Below are positions 7,201 to 14,381 of a DNA stretch of 19,106 nt, one piece after another. The stretch's first letter is position 1, and every line of letters begins with the position of its first letter. The stretch comes from VMCP01 sp965659745 (GTDB lineage Bacteria > Bacteroidota > Bacteroidia > NS11-12g > UBA955). The notes under the pieces are model-generated. The model was given only the letters and a program-made list of their open reading frames with translations, searched no databases and was not told the origin of the DNA. The DNA lies in assembly GCA_965659745.1 (NCBI GenBank), contig CBFHXF010000036.1, positions 1 to 19,106 of the forward strand, in the 5' to 3' direction. The position numbers and the translations under genes are program-made.

Positions 7201-8102
7201 CGCAGATTAATTCCTGCAGATCCCATTAAATAACCCTCGGTGTAAAGTTGTATCACATACTTACCGGGGGTTAATTTTTTATTAGGCTCCCAAGTAATAT
7301 CTGGACTTTCTAAGGTATTGTTTTCAAAAATGATTTTAGTTTTATAGCTGTATTTTGCTGATTTGCCATCTGCCAGTTCTACGATACCGCCTTGACCTTC
7401 ATTGGTTAAGGTAATGCCTTCAGGACCGGTTACCTTGATGAAAACGTCTCTGTCGCCAGGCTCTGCAATGTTATTTTCAGCCACCGAAAAGTTAATCTTG
7501 AATCCTTTCACGCGGCTGGCTTTGATGGTAGTGGTTTCTTTACCCGTTAGGAATTGTTTTTTGATAGGCTCTACCTTGATTTCAGAGGTGCTCAAACGTG
7601 CCGCTAAATTCTTCAATCGTTTGCCTTCCAAACTTAACTTGGTGTTTTCGCCGTATAAACCTTGATTTACCGATAACAAACTGTCGTTGTTATCGCGCAA
7701 ACGTGCATTTTCCTCTTTTAACGCAACCAATTGAGAATTTAAATCTTCTAGTTTGCTGTTTAATGCGTCAATCATATCTTGACTGGCATACTTTTCCTTC
7801 TTTAATAGGTATGTCAATCGGGCAATTTCGCTGCTTTTGCGCGCCATCTCGTCTGACATTTGCACGTTATTCGCTGCCATCGCCGCCGAATCTTCACGGT
7901 ATTGAGCCAACAACGCTTCTGCCGCCTCAATGGTGGCATCCTTCTCTTTTACGGAATTCTGAAGACTGGTTTTTTCTTGACTCAAGACGTTACGGTCTTT
8001 TTTGCCCATCTGCCACATATAGAACAATCCAATATTGACAATAAATAAGATAAGAATGATAATGTAGAGTAGGGTTTTGTTTTTTTTGTCTTGTTGGCTC
8101 AT
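7197..8102 (-). CDS. Membrane-anchored coiled-coil protein of unknown function
   Basis: Not recognised as a named family. The 301-residue product has a short lysine-rich cytoplasmic N-terminus, one membrane helix (residues about 10-31, LLYIIILILFIVNIGLFYMW), a long heptad-like coiled coil (about 38-172) and a C-terminal beta-rich domain (about 175-301) containing VFIKVTGPEGITL and LTPGKYVIQLYTEGYLMGS, which looks like an Ig- or carbohydrate-domain-like sandwich ending in the family-like turn GINLR. The layout suggests a periplasmic rod holding a head domain away from the membrane, as in envelope-spanning or cell-shape factors; this is inference. The stop codon shares a TTAA with the stop of the convergent TPR gene and there is no terminator between them, so their mRNA ends probably overlap. 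Confidence 0.8.
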   Translation of the reverse strand: MSQQDKKNKTLLYIIILILFIVNIGLFYMWQMGKKDRNVLSQEKTSLQNSVKEKDATIEAAEALLAQYREDSAAMAANNVQMSDEMARKSSEIARLTYLLKKEKYASQDMIDALNSKLEDLNSQLVALKEENARLRDNNDSLLSVNQGLYGENTKLSLEGKRLKNLAARLSTSEIKVEPIKKQFLTGKETTTIKASRVKGFKINFSVAENNIAEPGDRDVFIKVTGPEGITLTNEGQGGIVELADGKSAKYSYKTKIIFENNTLESPDITWEPNKKLTPGKYVIQLYTEGYLMGSAGINLR

Positions 8103-8152
8103 GATTGTCTAAATTTGTGTGTTGTATTGGGTTTTATTTGAATGAATTACTG

Positions 8153-8170
8153 CGAAAATATGTAATTTTA
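8153..8170. promoter_or_regulatory. Weak divergent promoter candidates between coiled-coil gene and rfbC
   Basis: The 85-bp divergent gap has one-mismatch -7 boxes in both directions: TATTTTCG on the minus strand (8160-8153) and TAATTTTA on the plus strand (8163-8170), the latter 17 nt before the rfbC ATG with a TTG 22 nt upstream. Both are imperfect; they are listed because no better candidate is seen in this gap. Confidence 0.3.
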
Positions 8171-8187
8171 CGCTTTTTTAAACACAA

Positions 8188-8727
8188 ATGGAATTTGAAT
8201 CGTTTTTGAATGGGGTGTTGTTGATCAAACCCAAAGTGCATCAAGACCACCGCGGTCACTTTTTTGAAAGCTTCCGACAAGATGCCTTAGAGCAAATGGG
8301 AGTAACACTTGATTTCATTCAAGACAATCAAAGTTTATCCAATGCCGGAATTTTACGCGGATTGCACTACCAAGCCCCCCCGCACGCACAAGGAAAATTA
8401 GTGCGCGTAATCAAAGGCGCCGTGCGCGATGTGGTGGTTGACATACGCACCCAATCCCCAAGCTACGGGCAGTTCGCCGCTTTTGATCTCTCGGAGGAAA
8501 ACTTTCACGCCTTGTACGTACCCCCAGGTTTTGCCCACGGTTTTTTAACCCTGCGCGACCATACCATTTTTACCTATAAGTGTACCGATTATTACCACCC
8601 CGAAACCGAAGGTGGCATTCGTTGGAACTCACCCGAACTCAATATTCCTTGGAATATCGATAACCCCGTTTTGTCTGAAAAAGACCTAAAATTGCCCCTT
8701 TTCAGTGAATTCAAATCCCCATTCTAA
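8188..8727 (+). CDS. rfbC: dTDP-4-dehydrorhamnose 3,5-epimerase
   Basis: RmlC/RfbC epimerises dTDP-4-keto-6-deoxy-D-glucose at C3 and C5, the third step of dTDP-L-rhamnose synthesis for surface polysaccharide. The 179-residue cupin has the catalytic His in LRGLHYQ (H60), the substrate-binding HQDHRGHFFESFR (18-30), FIQDNQS (43-49), the VPPGFAHGF block (111-119) and the catalytic-site Tyr region YKCTDYYHPETEGGIRWN (130-147). Length and motifs are normal, so an active epimerase is expected. RmlA, RmlB and RmlD are not in the window, so it is an orphan here. Tryptophan dioxygenase follows after 12 nt and probably shares the transcript, though no functional link is evident. Related cupin 3- or 3,5-epimerases for other dTDP-sugars cannot be fully excluded. 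Confidence 0.93.
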   Translation: MEFESFLNGVLLIKPKVHQDHRGHFFESFRQDALEQMGVTLDFIQDNQSLSNAGILRGLHYQAPPHAQGKLVRVIKGAVRDVVVDIRTQSPSYGQFAAFDLSEENFHALYVPPGFAHGFLTLRDHTIFTYKCTDYYHPETEGGIRWNSPELNIPWNIDNPVLSEKDLKLPLFSEFKSPF

Positions 8728-8739
8728 TCCCATACCCCT

Positions 8740-9696
8740 ATGGAAATAAGCGCCAAAACCCAAGAATTGCTCGAAAAATTACATCAAAAATTCGATGCAG
8801 ATGGACAAAAACTCGATGATTATCTTGAGGGATTGTTATTCAACAACTATGAACCCTATTGGCGCTATGTGGCCGTTGACGCCCTTTTGGCATTGCAACA
8901 GCCCAAAACCGATATTCCCGATGAAATGATTTTCATTGCGTATCACCAAATTACCGAGCTTTATTTCAAACTCATCATCCACGAACTCGAGCAAATGAGC
9001 ACGGGTGATCTCGATACCCAACGCTGGGAAGATAAAATTACCCGAATCGTTCGCTATCTAAAGAACTTAATTGATAGCTTCGATATCATGATAGAAGGCA
9101 TGGAGCGCGATCAATTCCTGAAATTCCGCATGTCGCTATTGCCCGCAAGCGGTTTTCAAAGTGCGCAATTTCGGAAAATCGAAATGGCCTATACAGACAT
9201 GATTCAGCTTATCCCCGAAGACAAAAGAGAGGGGCTTGCTGAGAAATCTATCGCCGAACAATACGAACAAATCTATTGGAAAGCCGGCTCCATTGAAGAA
9301 GGTACCGGTGCCAAAACCCTGACGTTGCTGCAGTTCGAAGATCATTACGAAAAAGAATTCTTGGAATGGGCACAATCGTGGGGACCTAAAAATCTGAACC
9401 AACAACTTAAAGTGCTTCAAGAGGGAAATCAATTAACACCTTCCTTATTGGCGCATTTTAAAACCCTCGATGTATATCTCAATGTAAACTGGCGCCTTTC
9501 ACACTATCGCAGCGCGGTGCGCTATCTCGCCGCCAAAGGCGTAGATGTGCCCGCCACAGGTGGTACCAATTGGCAGCGCTTTTTGCCTCCCCGTTTCCAA
9601 CGCATTATTGCGTTTCCAAGCATTTGGACCGAAGAAGAAAAAGCCAATTGGGGCAAGTCTTGGGTCGACGAACAATTGTTTAATCTCAAATCGTGA
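8740..9696 (+). CDS. kynA: Tryptophan 2,3-dioxygenase (haem)
   Basis: Haem enzyme that opens the indole ring of L-tryptophan to N-formylkynurenine, the first step of the kynurenine route (tryptophan breakdown or NAD synthesis). The 318-residue product has the distal pocket FIAYHQITELYFK (65-77, His69), the substrate carboxylate-binding Arg130 in FRMSLLPASGFQSAQFR, the proximal haem ligand His255 in NWRLSHYRSAVRYL and the TGGTNW loop (273-278). It is somewhat longer than the Xanthomonas enzyme, with extra residues around 150-225. No other kynurenine-pathway gene is in the window. It overlaps the following MazG-like gene by 4 bp (GTGA), a sign of translational coupling. Confidence 0.94.
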   Translation: MEISAKTQELLEKLHQKFDADGQKLDDYLEGLLFNNYEPYWRYVAVDALLALQQPKTDIPDEMIFIAYHQITELYFKLIIHELEQMSTGDLDTQRWEDKITRIVRYLKNLIDSFDIMIEGMERDQFLKFRMSLLPASGFQSAQFRKIEMAYTDMIQLIPEDKREGLAEKSIAEQYEQIYWKAGSIEEGTGAKTLTLLQFEDHYEKEFLEWAQSWGPKNLNQQLKVLQEGNQLTPSLLAHFKTLDVYLNVNWRLSHYRSAVRYLAAKGVDVPATGGTNWQRFLPPRFQRIIAFPSIWTEEEKANWGKSWVDEQLFNLKS

Positions 9697-10028
9697 GCGA
9701 ATCCAAAAGCATAACCCAATGGCAGCAAGCCGTTGATTCTTGGATCAAAGAATACGGCGTTCGCTACTTTTCGGAATTAACCAATACCGCCATTCTAATG
9801 GAAGAAGTGGGAGAATTGGCCCGCTTGATGGCCCGAACCTATGGCGATCAGTCGTTCAAAGACTCGGAAAAAAATAAAGAACTCGGCGATGAAATGGCCG
9901 ATATTTTGTGGGTGCTTATGTGCTTGGCCAATCAAACCGGCGTTGACTTGAATGCCGCTCTGATTAAAAATATCGAAAAGAAAACCTCGCGCGACTCTGA
10001 ACGACATAAAAACAATCCAAAACTCTGA
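9693..10028 (+). CDS. MazG-like nucleotide pyrophosphohydrolase
   Basis: Small all-alpha NTP pyrophosphohydrolase (MazG/dUTPase superfamily), which hydrolyses NTPs or dNTPs to the monophosphate and pyrophosphate, usually as house-cleaning. The 111-residue protein has the metal-binding pattern E37-E38-x-x-E41 (MEEVGELARL) and E67-x-x-D70 (LGDEMADILWVLM), the family's ExxE...ExxD signature, and a conserved LANQTGVDL segment. The start is GTG at 9693, overlapping the tryptophan dioxygenase stop. Substrate preference cannot be read from sequence. Confidence 0.9.
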   Translation: MSESKSITQWQQAVDSWIKEYGVRYFSELTNTAILMEEVGELARLMARTYGDQSFKDSEKNKELGDEMADILWVLMCLANQTGVDLNAALIKNIEKKTSRDSERHKNNPKL

Positions 10029-10051
10029 TTATTTGGAAAACCTTCCGCCCA

Positions 10052-10069
10052 TATTTTTGTTTAATTTTG
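10052..10069 (+). promoter_or_regulatory. Twin -7 boxes of the mevalonate operon promoter
   Basis: Two exact TAnnTTTG matches lie in the 48-bp gap after the MazG-like gene: TATTTTTG (10052-10059) and TAATTTTG (10062-10069). A TTG at 10033-10035 is 16 nt before the first box, near the expected spacing. The second box ends 7 nt before the TTG start codon at 10077. Confidence 0.6.
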
Positions 10070-10076
10070 TATCACA

Positions 10077-11084
10077 TTGTCGAGTACATCCTTAAACAAA
10101 CGCAAATCCGACCACATAGAATTGGCATTTCGGTCGCAACTGTCTGAAAACGACGGGCGTTTTTTCTATGAGCCCCTATTAGCCCCTTCGCCCGATTTAT
10201 CGATAATTCCCAGCATTGAAATCGCGGGGAAAACGATGAAAGCGCCTTGGTGGATTTCCAGTATGACCGGTGGTGCCGAGAAAGCCGGAAACATCAATGC
10301 CAATTTGGCCAAAGCCGCTCAGAAATACGGTTTGGGAATGGGACTCGGTTCGTGTCGTCCGGTTTTGGAACAAACCGAATCGGCCGCAGACTTTAAAATC
10401 CGCAAACTTATCGGTGACCAACCCGTTTTTGCCAATTTAGGTATCGCCCAACTCGAAGAATTATTCCTCAATCAGCAATCCGATAGGGTAAAAGAACTCA
10501 TCAAAACCCTAGAAGCCGACGGCTTAATCATTCACGTAAATCCTTTACAGGAATGGTTTCAACCCGAAGGCGATAAATTCCAATTTTCATCTATCGATAC
10601 CATTAAAAGGTGCATCGACGTGTTCGATTTCCCCCTAATGGTGAAAGAAGTAGGACAGGGGATGGGTCCTAAATCCTTGCGTGCGCTGTTAGAATTGCCA
10701 TTGGAGGCGGTTGATTATGGGGCTTTTGGGGGAACCAATTTTGCCGTTTTAGAGAATTTGCGTGCCTCTGGAGTGCGGGCCGAAGAATGGATTCCGGCTA
10801 CTCGGGTAGGACATAATGCCGAGGAAATGACGCAGTGGATTTGCGATTTCCAGCGCGAGGGCAGTCTCAATATACAAGCCAAAAATATCATTGTTTCTGG
10901 GGGAATTAAAAGCTTTTTAGATGGATATTACCACCTGTTAAAAGTGCCACACAATGTGATGTATGCCCAAGCATCGCCATTTTTAAAATACGCCCTTTTG
11001 GGGGAAGAACCCCTTTTTGAATATATCGAATCGCAACTCCAAGGACTTGCCATGTCGTACAGTTACCTATCGCTTAAATCATGA
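10077..11084 (+). CDS. fni: Type 2 isopentenyl-diphosphate delta-isomerase (FMN)
   Basis: FMN- and NADPH-dependent isomerase that interconverts IPP and DMAPP. The 335-residue product shows the N-terminal NKRKSDHIELAF (7-18), the FMN-binding SSMTGGAEKAGNINANLAKA (61-80), HVNPLQEW (153-160, with the catalytic Gln158), VKEVGQGMG (189-197), DYGAFGGTNFA (213-223) and SGGIKSFLDG. The start is TTG: the conserved RKxDH motif lies before any in-frame ATG. The C-terminal phosphate-binding segment (YAQASPFLKYALLGEE) is more divergent than usual. It is the first gene of the operon and its stop overlaps the HMG-CoA reductase ATG by 4 bp (ATGA). Confidence 0.92.
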   Translation: MSSTSLNKRKSDHIELAFRSQLSENDGRFFYEPLLAPSPDLSIIPSIEIAGKTMKAPWWISSMTGGAEKAGNINANLAKAAQKYGLGMGLGSCRPVLEQTESAADFKIRKLIGDQPVFANLGIAQLEELFLNQQSDRVKELIKTLEADGLIIHVNPLQEWFQPEGDKFQFSSIDTIKRCIDVFDFPLMVKEVGQGMGPKSLRALLELPLEAVDYGAFGGTNFAVLENLRASGVRAEEWIPATRVGHNAEEMTQWICDFQREGSLNIQAKNIIVSGGIKSFLDGYYHLLKVPHNVMYAQASPFLKYALLGEEPLFEYIESQLQGLAMSYSYLSLKS

Positions 11085-12430
11085 AAAAACACCAAACGCC
11101 TCCTGTAAAAGGATTCAGCAAACTCAGTAAAGAAGCCAAAATAGAATGGTTGATCGCCCATTACGCCGAAAATCCGAGCGACAGTTTGAATATGCTCAAG
11201 GGATATTGGCATAACCTTCCTGAAGTGCAGCGTTTGCACGATGAATTCATCGAAAATACCATCAGTAATTATTATTTGCCCTTTGGCGTTGCTCCGAATT
11301 TTTTGATCAACGGCAATATGTATACCATTCCCTTTGCTATCGAAGAAAGCAGTGTGGTAGCCGCCGCCGCTAAATCGGCCACGTTCTGGCTCGACAGAGG
11401 CGGTTTCAAAGCCCAAGTTTTGGGCATGGTGAAAATGGGTCACGTGCACTTCCTTTGGTCGGGAGGTTCGCACGACGTGCTCAATGAAATTTTCGAAGCC
11501 CACCGCAGCCGTTTATTGGCTTCCACCGAAAGTATTACGAAGAACATGCGGGCGCGTGGTGGAGGTATTTTAGATATTCAATTGATAGATAAAACCCTTG
11601 AAGAACCCGACTATTATCAGTTGGAAGTGCGTTTTGATACGCGCGATTCTATGGGGGCGAATTTCATCAATTCGTGCTTGGAAACCCTTGCGAAAGAGTG
11701 GAAAGATATCGTGGCGGAGCACCATGAGCAGCCCGTAACGGTTGTCATGAGCATCTTGAGTAATTTTACTCCCGAATGCGTGGTTCGTGCCGAAGTTTCC
11801 TGTAAAATAGAAGACATCAACGAAGGAAGTGGCATTGATAATCAAGAGTTTGCTGATAAATTTGTGCGGGCCATCCGCATAGCCAAAGCCGAGCCCTACC
11901 GTGCCGTTACCCATAATAAAGGGATCATGAACGGGGTAGATGCCGTAATTATTGCCACAGGAAACGATTTCCGAGCTACCGAGGCTTGTGCGCATGCGTA
12001 TGCCGCCAAAGACGGTCGCTATACCAGCCTTTCCCATGCCGAAATCAAAGACGGAAACTTCCGTTTCTGGATCGATTTACCACTTTCGGTAGGAACCGTG
12101 GGAGGTATTATATCCTTGCATCCTATGGTGAAATTTGCTCACGAACTTTTGGGAAATCCTTCCGCAGAGGAACTCATGCAAATTTCCGCCGTTGCCGGTT
12201 TGGCTCAGAATTTTTCGGCCGTGCGCTCTCTCATTACATCGGGAATTCAAAAAGGACATATGAAAATGCACCTTTTGAATATTTTGAATCAATTAGAAGC
12301 CACAGAAGAGGAGAAAAAGCAGATCGTGGAATATTTCAAAGACAAGGTGGTGAGCTTCAGTGCGGCGGTTGAAATATTTTCAAAACTACGCGGCATTCCT
12401 GTTCCACAAGCCCAAAAGGCAGACAAATAA
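11081..12430 (+). CDS. mvaA: Hydroxymethylglutaryl-CoA reductase, class II
   Basis: Reduces HMG-CoA to mevalonate, using two NAD(P)H. The 449-residue product fits class II (bacterial) enzymes. Visible motifs are the HMG-CoA-binding ENTISNYYLPFGVAPNF (58-74), IEESSVVAAAAKSA (87-100, catalytic Glu), the dinucleotide-binding DSMGANFIN (189-197), HNKGIMNG (278-285, catalytic Lys280), TGNDFRATE (293-301, catalytic Asp296) and GIQKGHMKMHL (388-398, catalytic His393). All four catalytic residue classes are present, so it should be active. NADH or NADPH preference cannot be decided. Class II enzymes work biosynthetically or degradatively; the surrounding kinases and decarboxylase indicate biosynthesis. 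It overlaps its neighbours by 4 bp upstream and 1 bp downstream. Confidence 0.96.
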   Translation: MKKHQTPPVKGFSKLSKEAKIEWLIAHYAENPSDSLNMLKGYWHNLPEVQRLHDEFIENTISNYYLPFGVAPNFLINGNMYTIPFAIEESSVVAAAAKSATFWLDRGGFKAQVLGMVKMGHVHFLWSGGSHDVLNEIFEAHRSRLLASTESITKNMRARGGGILDIQLIDKTLEEPDYYQLEVRFDTRDSMGANFINSCLETLAKEWKDIVAEHHEQPVTVVMSILSNFTPECVVRAEVSCKIEDINEGSGIDNQEFADKFVRAIRIAKAEPYRAVTHNKGIMNGVDAVIIATGNDFRATEACAHAYAAKDGRYTSLSHAEIKDGNFRFWIDLPLSVGTVGGIISLHPMVKFAHELLGNPSAEELMQISAVAGLAQNFSAVRSLITSGIQKGHMKMHLLNILNQLEATEEEKKQIVEYFKDKVVSFSAAVEIFSKLRGIPVPQAQKADK

Positions 12431-13356
12431 TGCAAACGTTTTTCGCCCCAGGTAAGATCTTGCTTGCCGGTGAATATACCGTCTTACTCGGCCTAGAAGC
12501 CCATGCCGTTCCGGTTAAATCCGGACAGTGGCTGGAGTTTTTTGCCTACAATACTCCCGAAAATCAGGCCCCAACCGTACACTTCAAAGCCCTCGACGAA
12601 CAAGGCGAAATCTGGTTAGAAAATACCTACGACCTCGATTCAGATGCTTGGTGTATTGCGCCCACTCCCGAATTAGACGCGTTCGACAAGGTGTTGCGTT
12701 TGGTTCATGATGACTTTTGGGAACCCCAAACCTCATACCGATTAGAAACGCGTTTGGAATTTGGAAGAGACACCGGACTCGGATCTAGCAGTACCTTCAT
12801 CGCCTTGATGTCGCAGTGCTTCCGCCTCGATCCTCAGAAATTACAAGAGCATATTTTTGCGGGCAGCGGTTACGATGTAGCCGTGGCCTGCTTGGGAAAA
12901 CCATTGAGTTTTTGGCGAAATGAAAAAGGGGCCCATTACCGTTCTTGGAAATTACCCGCAAGCCTTACCCAAGATTGGCACGTGGTGTTTTTAGGAGAAA
13001 AGGTCAATTCCCGCAAAAGCGCTTCGGCAATTTTGCAAAAATTGCAAGAAATATTAGCAGAACCGTTTTATAAACAACAATTTGAACGCGTGCTGAACAT
13101 TGTGCGCGATGCCGAAACCACCGCTTCTTTAGAAGCAGCCCTTGAAATGTACCAATTGCTGTTGGCACAGCTTTTAGAAATGGAAACGCCCTACAAACAG
13201 CTACAGCTTAAGCCCGTAAAACAAGGTCTATGCAAGTGGTTAGGGGCTTGGGGCGGCGATATGCTGCTCGTGAATCAAACCTTTTTAGATACCGTACCCG
13301 ATTTTAATAAAACCTACCACTGCGTTCCCTGGAACGAAATAGTTTGTCATGAATAA
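12430..13356 (+). CDS. GHMP kinase, probable phosphomevalonate kinase
   Basis: GHMP-superfamily kinase of 308 residues, related to the 'GYDIA family' of Bacteroidota. It has motif 1 FAPGKILLAGEY (5-16), the ATP-loop motif 2 GRDTGLGSSSTF (112-123) and GSGYDVAVA (145-153), resembling the GSGFD-type motif of phosphomevalonate kinases. The usual C-terminal CGSGGGG motif is replaced by LGAWGGDM (271-278). Context supports phosphomevalonate to diphosphomevalonate: the neighbours supply the other kinase and the decarboxylase, so this is the gene missing for the classical route. The start codon overlaps the HMG-CoA reductase stop by one base (TAATG), and its own end overlaps the decarboxylase by 8 bp. 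The assignment rests on context and motifs; biochemical support for this branch is unknown to me. Confidence 0.82.
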   Translation: MQTFFAPGKILLAGEYTVLLGLEAHAVPVKSGQWLEFFAYNTPENQAPTVHFKALDEQGEIWLENTYDLDSDAWCIAPTPELDAFDKVLRLVHDDFWEPQTSYRLETRLEFGRDTGLGSSSTFIALMSQCFRLDPQKLQEHIFAGSGYDVAVACLGKPLSFWRNEKGAHYRSWKLPASLTQDWHVVFLGEKVNSRKSASAILQKLQEILAEPFYKQQFERVLNIVRDAETTASLEAALEMYQLLLAQLLEMETPYKQLQLKPVKQGLCKWLGAWGGDMLLVNQTFLDTVPDFNKTYHCVPWNEIVCHE

Positions 13357-14380
13357 AACCATCACCTACAGCTGTCCGAGCAACATCGCGCTCGTAAAAT
13401 ATTGGGGCAAAAAAGAAGGCGGCCTGCAATTGCCTGCGAACGCCAGCATCAGTTGGAGTTTGAGCGATTTGCGCGCCACCACCACCATCCAAGTAACACC
13501 TAAAGAAGGAGAACAAACCCAATTGACCTTCCTTTTGGACGGAATCCCCAAACCCAGTTTTGAACCTAAAATCACAGATTTCCTTAAACGCATACAGCCC
13601 GTTTTACCTTTCTTGGGGGAAGTCGATTTACATATTTCCTCCCAAAATAATTTTCCGCACGGAGCCGGTATTGCCAGTTCGGCTGCCGGATTTGGAGCCA
13701 TGGCCATGGCCCTGGTAGATGCCGAAGGCATTTTAGCACCGGGTTCTGCCGAATTTTTGCAAAAAGCAAGTTACTGCGCCCGCTTGGGCAGCGGCAGTGC
13801 TTCAAGGAGCGTGTACGGCGAACCGGGCATCTGGGGCGAAACAGCGGCTTTTGCAGGTTCTTCCGACGAATATGCGGTTCCTTTTACCGAAAATATCCAT
13901 CCCGATTTACAGAATTGGACCGATGCCGTGATGATTGTAGATGCCGGTGAAAAATCGGTGAGCAGTACCGAAGGACATGCCCTATTATCGGAGCATGCCT
14001 ACGCCCAATCCCGCTTTCAACAGGCCCAAAAGAACCTTGAAGAGCTCCTACAAGTACTTCAAAATGGCAATATTGAGCGCTTCATAGCCCTCGTGGAGTC
14101 CGAAGCCCTGCAATTACATGCCATGATGATGTCGTCGATACCGTACTACATGCTCATGCGTCCGCATACCATTTCCATCATTCAAGAAATCTGGCAGTTC
14201 CGCCGCGAAAGTCAACTTCCCATTTGCTTTACGCTCGACGCCGGCGCCAACGTACATGTGCTGTACGATACGAGGTATCAAGAAGACATTCAAAACTTTA
14301 TCAACACCCGCTTGTTATCATATTGTCAGAACGGTTTGTATCTTTGCAGTGCAACCGGAGGCAGACCGGAAAAATTATAA
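13349..14380 (+). CDS. mvaD: Diphosphomevalonate decarboxylase
   Basis: Catalyses ATP-dependent decarboxylation of mevalonate diphosphate to IPP. The 343-residue GHMP-fold protein shows SNIALVKYWGKK (11-22), the phosphate-binding HGAGIASSAAGFGAMA (104-119), GSGSASRSVYGEPG (147-160) with the conserved Arg153, EKSVSSTEGH (201-210), and FTLDAGANVHVL (294-305) with the catalytic-type Asp297. These are the residues of classical enzymes acting on the diphosphate, unlike the monophosphate decarboxylases of Haloarchaea. It starts 8 bp inside the phosphomevalonate kinase gene, and mevalonate kinase starts one base after its stop. Confidence 0.94.
   Translation: MNKTITYSCPSNIALVKYWGKKEGGLQLPANASISWSLSDLRATTTIQVTPKEGEQTQLTFLLDGIPKPSFEPKITDFLKRIQPVLPFLGEVDLHISSQNNFPHGAGIASSAAGFGAMAMALVDAEGILAPGSAEFLQKASYCARLGSGSASRSVYGEPGIWGETAAFAGSSDEYAVPFTENIHPDLQNWTDAVMIVDAGEKSVSSTEGHALLSEHAYAQSRFQQAQKNLEELLQVLQNGNIERFIALVESEALQLHAMMMSSIPYYMLMRPHTISIIQEIWQFRRESQLPICFTLDAGANVHVLYDTRYQEDIQNFINTRLLSYCQNGLYLCSATGGRPEKL
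14339..14346 (+). promoter_or_regulatory. Possible internal -7 box before mevalonate kinase
   Basis: An exact TATCTTTG lies within the last codons of the decarboxylase (encoding L-Y-L-C), 35 nt before the mevalonate kinase ATG. TTGs upstream are at imperfect spacing (13 and 24 nt). It may be coincidence, since the codons are ordinary. Confidence 0.3.
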
Positions 14381-14381
14381 A

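Noticed and set aside
14256..14381. Longer start for mevalonate kinase
   Set aside because: The extension overlaps the decarboxylase gene in another frame and lacks GHMP-family sequence.
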